A DNA stretch of 64,000 nt. Origin: Halococcus salsus (GTDB lineage Archaea > Halobacteriota > Halobacteria > Halobacteriales > Halococcaceae). Shown here piece after piece: positions 44,021 to 51,963 of this stretch (the stretch's first letter is position 1; each line of letters opens with the position of its first letter). Under the pieces are notes generated by a model. It made no database searches. It saw nothing but the letters and a program-made list of their open reading frames with translations, and was not told the DNA's origin. A program made the position numbers and the translations under genes. Where the stretch lies: assembly GCF_009900715.1 (NCBI RefSeq), contig NZ_JAAAJC010000004.1, positions 159,943 through 223,942 on the forward strand, written 5' to 3'.

Positions 44021-44815
44021 ATGGCACGGCTCGCGCGGGTCTCGCTCTACCCCATCAAATCACTGGACCCGACGACCGTCCCCGGAGCCGAGGTCGGCGG
44101 GAGCGGCGCGCTCGACGGCGACCGGCGGTACGCGATGACGGATGGCGAGGGCGAGTACGTCAACGGCAAACGAACCCCCGCCGTCCACCGGCTCCGGACG
44201 TCGTTCGACCGCGTGGTGAACGAGGTCGTGGTACGGAAACAGGGTGGCTCCGAGGCGCGCCGGTTCGACCTCGACGCCGACCGAGATGGGCTAGAAGCGT
44301 ATCTGAGCGAGCACTTCGGGCTCGATGCCAGGCTCGTCGATGCCGACGGCGGGAGCTATCCCGACGACACCACCCTCCCCGGACCGACGGTGATCTCGAC
44401 GGCGACCATCGAGACGGTCGCGTCGTGGTACCCCGGACTCACGACGGAGAACGTCCGCCGTCGGTTCCGTGCGAACCTCGAAGTCGACGGCGTCCCGGCG
44501 TTCTGGGAGGACCGGCTGGTAGGTGACCACGACCACGGCGTCGCGTTCGCGGTCGGTGACGTCACGTTCACGGGGGTCAACCCCTGCCAGCGCTGTGTCG
44601 TCCCGAGCCGGGATCCCTACACGGGTGAGGGGATGCCCGAGTTTAGACCGACGTTCATCGAGCGGCGCGAGGCGACGCTTCCCGACTGGGTGGACACGAC
44701 GCGGTTCGACCACTACTTCCGGCTGATGGTGAACACGACCGTGTCGCCCGCCGAACGCGGGGGCGAGGTTCGCGTCGGCGACGAGGTGACGATCCTCGGC
44801 GAGGAACGGTTGTAG
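44021..44815 (+). CDS. MOSC-domain protein (YcbX-like)
   Basis: 264 residues from ATG 44021. The beta-barrel N-terminal part is VSLYPIKSLDPTTVPGAEVGGSGALDGDRRYAM. The MOSC domain follows (about 150-260) with the signature FTGVNPCQRCVVPSRDPYTGEGMPEF. MOSC proteins bind the molybdenum cofactor and carry sulfur or reduce N-hydroxylated compounds. The conserved Cys in NPCQRC is present. It stands between the HTH_10 gene and the small Cys protein. Confidence 0.9.
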   Translation: MARLARVSLYPIKSLDPTTVPGAEVGGSGALDGDRRYAMTDGEGEYVNGKRTPAVHRLRTSFDRVVNEVVVRKQGGSEARRFDLDADRDGLEAYLSEHFGLDARLVDADGGSYPDDTTLPGPTVISTATIETVASWYPGLTTENVRRRFRANLEVDGVPAFWEDRLVGDHDHGVAFAVGDVTFTGVNPCQRCVVPSRDPYTGEGMPEFRPTFIERREATLPDWVDTTRFDHYFRLMVNTTVSPAERGGEVRVGDEVTILGEERL

Positions 44816-44897
44816 CCCGCTGGGGACTCGAATGAAGGGGAGGCCGGTCGTCGACCCGCACAAACGTTATTCGCCCTGCCGCCCCAGTTCGGACAGG

Positions 44898-45053
44898 ATG
44901 TGTATCTACTGTAGCTACGACATGGAGGGCTGGTCGAAGCTCCTCGAGTACGACGAGGTCTACCAGAACGCGACGAAACGCGAGCGCGAGGCCGAGTCGA
45001 ACTACGGCTTCAACGAGTCGTGGGACGAGCTTCGCGACCAGGTTTCGCCGTAG
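44898..45053 (+). CDS. 51-residue CxxC protein
   Basis: A short protein beginning MCIYCSYDMEGWSKLLEYDEV and ending WDELRDQVSP. Only one CxxC pair is present, so metal binding would need a dimer or a partner. The frame is open from 44832, but this ATG gives the compact form. It is convergent with the CobW GTPase gene, 12 bases from its stop; CobW proteins insert zinc or other metals into clients, so a metal link is attractive but unproven. Confidence 0.6.
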   Translation: MCIYCSYDMEGWSKLLEYDEVYQNATKREREAESNYGFNESWDELRDQVSP

Positions 45054-45065
45054 CGCTCGATACCG

Positions 45066-46151
45066 CTACGCCGTCGGGAACGGATCGGCGAACGAGTCCC
45101 CGCGCTCCTCGTCGCCGACGAGACAGTCGTCGAGCGCCGAGACGATCTCGTCTTCCGTCATATCGGTACCGATGAACACCAGCCGGGTCCGTCGGTCGTC
45201 GTCCGCGCGCCAGGTCCCGATCGGCCCCGCCTGGACCGACGGCCCGGCCTGATTGAGCCCCATCACGTCCTCGCGACCCGCGAGCCGGAAGATCCCCTTC
45301 GCGCGCACCACGCCCTCGTCCCAGGTGTCGAGCCACGCGTCGAGCCGTTCGGGGTGGAAGGGCCGCTCGCGTTCGTAAACGAACGACGAAACCCCATGTT
45401 GCTCGGCCGCCGATTCGCCCTCGTGGTCGTGGCCCGCGAGCGCGCGCTTCCAGCCCGCGGAGCGGGTCGCGGCCTCGAAGTCGAAGCTACCCGTGTCGAG
45501 CACCCGTTCGGGCTCGATGTCGGCGTGGGTGGTCCGGACGACCTCGGCGCGGGGCTGGAGGGTCCGGAGGGTCGCCTCGATCGAGTCCAGCTGCTCGTCG
45601 GGCACGAGGTCGCACTTGTTCAACAGGAGGACGTCACAGAACTCGATCCCCTCGACCAGCACGTCGGCGAGCGGGCGGTCGGTCTCGGGGTCGTCCGAAT
45701 CGGGGAGCGACGCGCCGGCGTCGAACTCCTTCCAGAAGCCGTAGGCGTCGAGCACCGTCACCATCGTATCGAGCCGGTAGTACTCCGTAGGGTCGACGTC
45801 GCTCTCGTCGGTACCCTCGGTGAACGTCCGCGCGACCGGGACGGGTTCGCTGATACCCGAGGATTCGACCACCAGCGCGTCGAACTCGCGCTCCTCGGCC
45901 AGCCGAACGACTTCGGTCAGGAGGTCGTCGCGGAGCCGACAGCAGATGCAGCCGTTCGAGAGGTCGACGATCCCCGAGTCGTCCGACGACCGCGAGAGGA
46001 GGTCGGCGTCGACGTTGATCTCGCCCATGTCGTTGACGACCACCGCGACCTCGCGGTCGCCGGGGTCGGCGAGCAGGCGGTTGAGGAGCGTGGTCTTGCC
46101 CGCGCCGAGCGTGCCGCTGAGGACGGTCACGGGGATCGGGTCGGTCGTCAT
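45066..46151 (-). CDS. CobW/COG0523 family metal-chaperone GTPase
   Basis: 361 residues. Walker A is SGTLGAGKTTLLN, the metal-binding motif is GCICCRL (CxCC), the GTP motif is LLNKCDL, and a CobW C-terminal domain follows (about 255-345). A His-rich stretch (GHDHEGESAAEQHG) lies between the domains. These GTPases hand zinc, cobalt or nickel to target proteins. The start chosen is MTTDPIPVTVLSG; the frame extends upstream over non-coding sequence. Confidence 0.92.
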   Translation of the reverse strand: MTTDPIPVTVLSGTLGAGKTTLLNRLLADPGDREVAVVVNDMGEINVDADLLSRSSDDSGIVDLSNGCICCRLRDDLLTEVVRLAEEREFDALVVESSGISEPVPVARTFTEGTDESDVDPTEYYRLDTMVTVLDAYGFWKEFDAGASLPDSDDPETDRPLADVLVEGIEFCDVLLLNKCDLVPDEQLDSIEATLRTLQPRAEVVRTTHADIEPERVLDTGSFDFEAATRSAGWKRALAGHDHEGESAAEQHGVSSFVYERERPFHPERLDAWLDTWDEGVVRAKGIFRLAGREDVMGLNQAGPSVQAGPIGTWRADDDRRTRLVFIGTDMTEDEIVSALDDCLVGDEERGDSFADPFPTA

Positions 46152-46252
46152 ACTTTCTCCAGGAGTTCGAGCACCAACAGTCTTCCAACGATATCGGGTG
46201 TAGCGACGGCGCGCGGGTTCCGTTCCGGGACCCACACCGCTTTGCGTGACCG

Positions 46253-47635
46253 GTGACGAGGAGGGTCGTGGCAGGAAGGCTGGTCGCCACGTGGCGGCGC
46301 GTGCTCGCGCTCGCGTGGCCAGTGATGGTCTCGCAGGTGCTCCGGACGCTGATGCGCACGGTGGACGTGCTCGTCACCGCAACGTTCTCGCCGGCGGCGG
46401 TTGTCGCGGTTGGGCTCGCCGACCTCTACGGTCGGATCCCGCTGCGGATCGGGCTGGGCTTCGGGAGCGCCGCGATCGCGCTTTCGAGCCAGGACACCGG
46501 TGCGGGGGCCGACGCCAACCGCGCCGAGGCGGTGTCGAGCGCGCTTTCGATGGGCTTGGTCGCCGGCCTCCCGATCGCCGCCGTCGGGGTCGGCTTCGGC
46601 GGGCCGCTCATCCGATTATTTGGGGCGAGGGGAACGGTCGTGACGCTCGGCGCGACCTATCTCGGTGTCGTGCTCGCCACCGCACCCGCCCGCCACGTCT
46701 CGCTGGTCGCCGCTCGCGCGCTCCAGGGGGCCGGCGACACCCGCACCCCGATGTACGTCACCGGCCTCGCGAACGTCACCAACATCACCGGGTCGGTGGT
46801 CTTCGGGCTCGGACTCTTCGGGGTTCAGCAGTACGGCGTGCTCGGCGTCGGCGGGGCGACGGCGGTCTCGAACGTGCTCTCGGCCGGCCTGCTCGTCGCC
46901 GCCATCCGAAGTTCCCGCACCGACCTCCGGCTGGTCCGGCCCGCGGACCCGACCGTCGCCCGCCAGCTCGTCGTCGTCGCCGCCCCGAAGGTCGCCGAGG
47001 GGCTGGCCGCTACGGTCGCCGAGTTCCCGTTCAACGCCCTTCTCCTCGGCTTCGGTCGGCCGGTCAACGCGGGGTTCCAGATCGGTCGCCGGGTCTACCA
47101 GCAGGTCACGGGCCCGCTCTCGCGGGGCTATCGCACCGCCGCCAGCGTTCTCGTCGGCCAGGCGCTCGGCGACGGCGACCCCGCCGCGGCGCGGTATCGC
47201 GGCTGGGCGACGACGGGGTTGAGCACGATGACGGTCGGCATCGTCGGCGTGGCGCTGTTCGTTCTCGCACCCGACGCCGTCCGACTGCTCGCGAGTGGCT
47301 CGCCCGACGCGCTCCCCTACGCGACGGGGTTCGCACGCGTCTACGGCCTCAGCGCCGTCTTCCTCGCGGGTTTCATCGTGCTCTCGGGGGCACTCTCCGG
47401 CGCGAGCGAGACCCGGATCCCGCTGGTCGCCCGCGTCACCGGCGTTTTTGGTATCCTGGTCGGTGGGACGTGGCTCCTCGGTGTCGAACTCGGTTGGGGC
47501 GTGCAGGGTGCCTACGCCGCCGTCGCCGGCCAGTACGTCTGGATGACCGCGGTCGTGTTCGTCGGCTTCGCCACCTCCCGGTGGGCGAGCCGCGCCGCGG
47601 GGATGATGGCCGCACGCGACACCGCCGACGACTGA
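46253..47635 (+). CDS. MATE-family efflux transporter
   Basis: 460 residues from GTG 46253, or from GTG 46268. Twelve hydrophobic helices in two six-helix halves. AWPVMVSQVLRTLMRTVDVLVT in helix 1 and ALQGAGDTRTPMYVTGLANVTNI in the middle are typical MATE features. It exports cations or drugs using a Na+ or H+ gradient. The gene starts 102 bases from the divergent CobW gene and ends at a 535-base stretch that holds a regulator remnant. Confidence 0.9.
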   Translation: MTRRVVAGRLVATWRRVLALAWPVMVSQVLRTLMRTVDVLVTATFSPAAVVAVGLADLYGRIPLRIGLGFGSAAIALSSQDTGAGADANRAEAVSSALSMGLVAGLPIAAVGVGFGGPLIRLFGARGTVVTLGATYLGVVLATAPARHVSLVAARALQGAGDTRTPMYVTGLANVTNITGSVVFGLGLFGVQQYGVLGVGGATAVSNVLSAGLLVAAIRSSRTDLRLVRPADPTVARQLVVVAAPKVAEGLAATVAEFPFNALLLGFGRPVNAGFQIGRRVYQQVTGPLSRGYRTAASVLVGQALGDGDPAAARYRGWATTGLSTMTVGIVGVALFVLAPDAVRLLASGSPDALPYATGFARVYGLSAVFLAGFIVLSGALSGASETRIPLVARVTGVFGILVGGTWLLGVELGWGVQGAYAAVAGQYVWMTAVVFVGFATSRWASRAAGMMAARDTADD

Positions 47636-47790
47636 CGGCACCGTATCCCCGTCTTCGTTCCGAAGCTCTGGGGCTCTGACCCCCGATCCAGCCGAACCGG
47701 CGATTTCGATGTGTTCGTGTATCTCACGTCGCTCGTGTGGTGTGTGTTGGCAACCACCGACGGCCGGTCGCGGAACCGGAGGTGGCGGCC

Positions 47791-48040
47791 GTGGGGCTGA
47801 CCGCCACCATCCACGTCAGTAGCCCGAACCTCGCGCTCACTCCGACGATCCGGGCGTGCCCCGACGTGACCATCCAGGTCATCCCGCACTCGACGACCGA
47901 CGCCGGAACCGGCCTCTTCTTCCTCGTCGAGAACCCCGTCGAGCCGTTCGAGACCGCGCTCGACGCCGACCGCCGTCGGCGGCCGGGTCCGCCGCGGGAC
48001 CGCCGAACTCATCGAGACGGTGCTGGTCGAGGGGGAGTAG
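47791..48040 (+). pseudogene. Truncated, frameshifted HTH_10-type regulator remnant
   Basis: From GTG 47791 the frame gives GLTATIHVSSPNLALTPTIR and ACPDVTIQVIPHSTTDAGTG, then LFFLVENPVEPFETALDAD. This matches the N-terminal domain of haloarchaeal bat-like HTH_10 regulators. After about 47965 the frame turns into Arg/Pro-rich nonsense, while the +1 frame reads GRVRRGTAELIETVLVEGE to TAG 48040. No HTH domain follows. It fills part of the 535-base gap between the MATE gene and the lipoprotein; the rest of that gap shows no gene, only the promoter at its right end. Confidence 0.6.
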
Positions 48041-48152
48041 TCGGCCCGGCACTGCCCGCGGAGGACCGCTTCCTTCCGCGCTCGCGTGAATCCTCGCCGA
48101 CGGGGATGGATCCCGCTTTTCGGCCATCCTAAAACGGAACGGCTATTACGTG

Positions 48153-48166
48153 TTAGGCTCGCCTAA
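48153..48166. promoter_or_regulatory. TTAGGC-TC-GCCTAA palindrome, candidate DtxR-family iron box
   Basis: A perfect 6-2-6 inverted repeat ends five bases before the start codon at 48171 and lies downstream of an AT-rich CTATTAC stretch near 48143. It closely resembles the TTAGGYTAACCTAA-type boxes recognised by iron-dependent DtxR/IdeR/SirR repressors. A bound repressor would cover the transcription start of the solute-binding protein gene. Confidence 0.65.
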
Positions 48167-48170
48167 AAGT

Positions 48171-49475
48171 ATGACGGACAGTGACCCATCGAGCGGGCGA
48201 CCGACGCGTCGGGAGTACGTGAAGTACGGCGGTGCCATCATCGGTGGCGGGCTTCTCGCGGGGTGTAGCGGGCAGTCGAACGGTGGCTCGGGCTCGACGG
48301 AACGGGCTGGTAGATCGACGTCGACGGGGGAAGCAACCGGATCGTCGGCGACGGCATCCGGCACCGATTCGACGTCGACCGGGGAGGCGACGGGGTCGAC
48401 GGCGGCCGAAACCGGGACGGCGTCGGGGTCGAGCTACACCGCCGAGCTGTCGCCGGTCGGGACCGTCGCGCTCGACGCGCCGCCGGAGAACGTCTTCACC
48501 CACTTCCCGTGGTTCCCGGACATGGCCAGCGCGCTCGGGCAGGGTGACACCATCAACAACCTCTGGTGGGACGGCACGGTCGAGGGGCTGGCGTACTTCA
48601 CCAACGAATTCGACGGGTTCGAGATCGAGTGGGCCGACGAGGCCGGGGAGTACGGGTTCTCGAAGGAGCGGCTCTACGAACTCGACAGCGACCTCCACCT
48701 CGTCGACCCCGCGTGGGTGACCACGGAGGACAACTGGTCCCGAAGCGACGTCGAGGAGGTCACGAACAACGTCGGCCCGTGGTTCGGGAACTACTACAGC
48801 AGCTATCACGCCACGCCCCCAAAGGGCTGGGCCGACGGCTACGAGTACACCACGCTGTGGGAGCTGTTCGACCGCGTCGCGAGTCTGTACGGGGAACGAG
48901 AACGCTACGAGGCGCTCGCGTCCGTCCACGACGACCTCCTCGGGACCGTCGAAGAGGGGATCCCCAAGCAATCGGAGCGGCCGAGCGTCGCGTACATCTC
49001 CGTTACGGAGGACCTCGCCGACATCTACCGGCTCCGACTGAACGCGCCCGGCTACTGGAACGCCCACACCCGTCCGCTCGGCGCGACCGATGCCTTCGGC
49101 GACGAGGGGTTCTCGGGGCCGTTCAGCCAGATCGACCTGGAGGCGCTGTTGGCGGCCGACCCGGACGTGATCCTCGCGCTGTGGACGGTCACGGAGACGG
49201 TCGATTTCGGTGCGCTGAAGCGGAACCTCGAGAACGACCCCGTCGGGGGCGAGCTGACCGCCGTCGGGAACGACCGGGTCTACCCGCAGGGGACGCGGTG
49301 GCAGGGCCCGCTGATGAACCTCTTCCAGACCGAGATGACCGCAAAGGAGCTCTACCCCGACCAATTCGGCGAGTGGCCCGAGTACCGGGACGGCGATCCC
49401 TATCCCGAGTTCGGTCCCGACGAGCAGCTGTTCGACCACGGGCGGGTCGCGAACGTCCTCACTGGGAACGACTGA
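48171..49475 (+). CDS. Iron-siderophore-type ABC transporter solute-binding lipoprotein
   Basis: 434 residues. A Tat-type N-terminus (TRREYVKYGGAIIGGGLLAGC) ends in a haloarchaeal lipobox with Cys near residue 32, so the protein is exported folded and lipid-anchored. A long Thr/Ser/Gly linker (about 33-90) precedes a FepB/TroA-like binding domain (APPENVFTHFPWFPDMASALG...). The DtxR-like box in its promoter supports an iron substrate. No permease or ATPase gene accompanies it here, so it may serve a transporter encoded elsewhere. Confidence 0.87.
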   Translation: MTDSDPSSGRPTRREYVKYGGAIIGGGLLAGCSGQSNGGSGSTERAGRSTSTGEATGSSATASGTDSTSTGEATGSTAAETGTASGSSYTAELSPVGTVALDAPPENVFTHFPWFPDMASALGQGDTINNLWWDGTVEGLAYFTNEFDGFEIEWADEAGEYGFSKERLYELDSDLHLVDPAWVTTEDNWSRSDVEEVTNNVGPWFGNYYSSYHATPPKGWADGYEYTTLWELFDRVASLYGERERYEALASVHDDLLGTVEEGIPKQSERPSVAYISVTEDLADIYRLRLNAPGYWNAHTRPLGATDAFGDEGFSGPFSQIDLEALLAADPDVILALWTVTETVDFGALKRNLENDPVGGELTAVGNDRVYPQGTRWQGPLMNLFQTEMTAKELYPDQFGEWPEYRDGDPYPEFGPDEQLFDHGRVANVLTGND

Positions 49476-49558
49476 CCGAGCCGTGTCCCGGCCACGGAAT
49501 AAGCGGCTGAGATAATGCACCTCGGGATTTATACCCCGAGGGACGGCAGTCGAGGGGT

Positions 49559-49672
49559 ATGAGTACAGGGAACACGCTCCCGGACCGGTCGAGATCCGGG
49601 GACCGGTCGTATCCCGCGACGGGACGCGACGAACCGCTGTTCGACCCCGACAACGAGAAGACGATCCGATGA
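49559..49672 (+). CDS. 37-residue hydrophilic ORF
   Basis: A short frame from ATG 49559: MSTGNTLPDRSRSGDRSYPA, then TGRDEPLFDPDNEKTIR and TGA. A TTTATACC stretch about 25-30 bases upstream could be its TATA box, fitting a leaderless message. It has no cysteines or membrane segment. It ends 22 bases before threonine deaminase and could be a leader or a free small protein. Evidence is limited to the frame, the promoter-like box and composition. Confidence 0.4.
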   Translation: MSTGNTLPDRSRSGDRSYPATGRDEPLFDPDNEKTIR

Positions 49673-49694
49673 CCACCACGAACCACACCGACAG

Positions 49695-50930
49695 ATGACC
49701 GACCAGCCTTCGGAGACCGTCACGTTCGCCGACATCGAGCGCGCCCGCGACCGCCTCGACGACGACTCGGTCGTGAAGCACACCCCGGTCGAGCGGAGCA
49801 CGTCGCTCGATACGATGACCGGCGGCGAGGTCTCGCTGAAGATGGAGCACCTCCAGTGGACGGGCTCGTTCAAGACCCGCGGGGCGTACAACACGATCGC
49901 CCAGCTCGCGGCGGACGGCGGGACCGAACGAGTCGTCGCCGCCAGCGCCGGCAACCACGCTCAGGGGGTGGCGCTCGCGGCGACGAGGCTCGGGATCGAC
50001 GCCACCATCGTGATGCCGACCGACGCCCCACAGGCGAAGGTCGACGCGACCCGGGGCTACGGTGCCGACGTCGACCTCGTCGGCCGTGACTTCCAGGCCG
50101 CGATGGCCCACGCCCAGGGCCTGGTCGACGACGACGCGACCGCGTTCGTCCACGCCTACGACGACCCCGCGATCGTCGCGGGCCAGGGCACCCTCGGGAT
50201 CGAAATGTGTGAGGACCGCGACGTCGACACGGTGGTGGTACCGATCGGCGGTGGTGGGCTCATCTCCGGGATCGCGACGGCCTACAACCATCTCTCGCCG
50301 GAGACCCGGGTGGTCGGGGTCCAGGCCGAGGGGGCCGCGACGGTCCACGAGAGCCTCGACAAGGGGATCCCGGTGACCCTCGATTCGGTGAGTACGATCG
50401 CCGACGGCATCGCGACCGGTGGGATCTCGGATCTCACCCTCTCGCTGATCGACGAGCACGTCGACGAGGTCGTCACCGTCTCGGACGACGAGATAGCCCA
50501 GGCGGTGCTCCTGTTGATGGAGCGGGCGAAACAGGTCGTCGAGGGGGCGGGCGCGGCGTCGGTCGCCGCGCTCCTCGGCGAGGAGCTCGACGTCGAGGGC
50601 GAACGGGTGTTCGCGCTGCTCTGCGGTGGCAACCTCGACATGACGATGCTTCGAACCGTGCTCGTCCACGCGCTCACCGACCGCCAGCAGATCCTCCGGC
50701 TCCAGGTCCGGATCGACGACCGCCCCGGCGAGATGGGCTGTCTCTCGAACATCGTCGCCGACCACGGCGCGAACATCCGCACCGTGCGCCACGACCGCTC
50801 GGCCCCCGAACTCGACGTCGGCGAGGCGTACCTCCTCTTTCGGGTCGAGACCAGCGGCGCGGGTCACGCCCGCGCGATCATCGACTCGATCCGCGAGGAG
50901 GGCTACGAGGTGAGCCACGAGAACGCCTGA
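49695..50930 (+). CDS. ilvA: Threonine ammonia-lyase
   Basis: 411 residues. The PLP lysine is in LQWTGSFKTRGAYNTI, the phosphate-binding loop is VVPIGGGGLISGIATAY, and a C-terminal ACT domain (about 325-411, RIDDRPGEMGCLSNIVADHGANIRTVRHDR) provides feedback control by branched-chain amino acids. It makes 2-oxobutanoate for isoleucine, or catabolises threonine. It is the short form with one ACT domain. Confidence 0.95.
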   Translation: MTDQPSETVTFADIERARDRLDDDSVVKHTPVERSTSLDTMTGGEVSLKMEHLQWTGSFKTRGAYNTIAQLAADGGTERVVAASAGNHAQGVALAATRLGIDATIVMPTDAPQAKVDATRGYGADVDLVGRDFQAAMAHAQGLVDDDATAFVHAYDDPAIVAGQGTLGIEMCEDRDVDTVVVPIGGGGLISGIATAYNHLSPETRVVGVQAEGAATVHESLDKGIPVTLDSVSTIADGIATGGISDLTLSLIDEHVDEVVTVSDDEIAQAVLLLMERAKQVVEGAGAASVAALLGEELDVEGERVFALLCGGNLDMTMLRTVLVHALTDRQQILRLQVRIDDRPGEMGCLSNIVADHGANIRTVRHDRSAPELDVGEAYLLFRVETSGAGHARAIIDSIREEGYEVSHENA

Positions 50931-51025
50931 GACCCCTCGGTGATCGCTCTCGTCCGTCGAACGCCGGCCGGCGCGTCGAAACACCCATTGCACAGCGTGT
51001 TGGACGGTCTCGTAGAGCAATCGCG

Positions 51026-51493
51026 ATGTACGACCGAATCCTGATCCCGACCGACGGGAGCGACGAGGCCCGGAAGGCGGCCGAGCACGGTATCGAACTC
51101 GCGGCCGCGCTGGACGCGACGGTCCACACGCTCTACGTGATGGACCTGCCGGGCGTGCCGCGTGCCCTCTCGATCCGCGACGACGAGGAACAGGTCCGCG
51201 AGGAGTACGAGGCCTACGGCAAGCGCGTGACCGAGGAGGTGCGCGAGATGGCGGCGGCCGCCGGGGTCGAGTGCACCACGGCGGTCAAACCCGGCACCGT
51301 CCACGAGCGGGTCGTCCGGTACGCCGACGACGAGGGCCTCGACGCCATCGTGATGGGGACCGGCTATCAGGGCCGGTTCGGCGCGCTGCTCGGCACCATC
51401 GTCGAGAAGGTCGTCCGGACCTCGTCCGTCCCGGTCATCTCGACGAAGGTGACCGAGGCCGAGGCCCGTCGGGCCGGGACGGGCAGCGACTGA
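51026..51493 (+). CDS. Universal stress protein (UspA family)
   Basis: 155 residues. It begins MYDRILIPTDGSDEARKAAEHGIELA and ends with the ATP-binding motif VMGTGYQGRFGALLGTIVEKVVRTSSVPVI (G-x2-G-x9-G-S/T type). Members bind ATP or AMP and modulate stress responses. In haloarchaea Usp proteins often neighbour transporters; here a BCCT transporter unit runs convergently on the other strand. Confidence 0.92.
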   Translation: MYDRILIPTDGSDEARKAAEHGIELAAALDATVHTLYVMDLPGVPRALSIRDDEEQVREEYEAYGKRVTEEVREMAAAAGVECTTAVKPGTVHERVVRYADDEGLDAIVMGTGYQGRFGALLGTIVEKVVRTSSVPVISTKVTEAEARRAGTGSD

Positions 51494-51505
51494 CCGGATC
51501 CGGTT

Positions 51506-51748
51506 TCAGGAGAGCGCCACGTCCGTCGCGTCCTTGTCGTAACCGAGCCAGACGCTGAGGAGACACGCGACCACGAGCAATGCGACCGGCAGCCCGAGCA
51601 CGGCGACGAGGGCCGCCTCGAAGACCGCCAGCACGCCGAGCCAGATGAGCGTTCCGAGGCTCGCGAGCGAGACCGTCGCGACGGTCGTGATACCGAGGGA
51701 GAACGCCGCTGCCGCGTCGGGACCGGGTGTATGTCGAAGAGAGGTCAT
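51506..51748 (-). CDS. 80-residue membrane protein
   Basis: From the ATG of MTSLRHTPGPDAAAAFSLGI, with two hydrophobic helices (about 18-40, TTVATVSLASLGTLIWLGVLAVF, and 45-68, ALVAVLGLPVALLVVACLLSVWLGY) and a short charged end. It converges with the Usp gene, 12 bases apart. It is co-directional with the BCCT unit and the 50-residue ORF at 51811, so all three may be on one transcript. Function unknown. Confidence 0.6.
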   Translation of the reverse strand: MTSLRHTPGPDAAAAFSLGITTVATVSLASLGTLIWLGVLAVFEAALVAVLGLPVALLVVACLLSVWLGYDKDATDVALS

Positions 51749-51810
51749 CGGCCGAACCGATGGACTCGGGGAAAGTGAACGCCACGGTCGGCACCGACCG
51801 TGGTTCGGGC

Positions 51811-51963
51811 TCACGTCCACCGTTCGCGAGCGTAGATCACGATGCTCGCGCTCAGGAACAGCGCCCCGGCGAGCCCGAATCGCTCCGCCGTCATGAGCGC
51901 CACCCCGCCGGCCATCGCGAGGGTGGCCACGACCGCCAACCCGACCGAGACGAGGCGGGTCAA
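51811..51963 (-). CDS. 50-residue membrane ORF coupled to the BCCT gene
   Basis: A TTG at 51963 overlaps the BCCT stop codon (TTGA), the usual mark of translational coupling. The protein reads TRLVSVGLAVVATLAMAGG, then VALMTAERFGLAGALFLSASIVIYARERWT, giving two hydrophobic hairpin helices. TTG starts are uncommon, which keeps this tentative. It may be an accessory subunit of the transporter, but nothing beyond position supports that. Confidence 0.5.
   Translation of the reverse strand: MTRLVSVGLAVVATLAMAGGVALMTAERFGLAGALFLSASIVIYARERWT

Noticed and set aside
48171..49475. A complete iron ABC uptake operon
   Set aside because: Only the binding protein is encoded; the next genes are a tiny ORF and threonine deaminase.
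48153..51020. A 955-residue minus-strand frame
   Set aside because: It is the complement of the lipoprotein and threonine deaminase genes, both of which have clear family motifs; GC-rich haloarchaeal DNA commonly leaves long open shadow frames.
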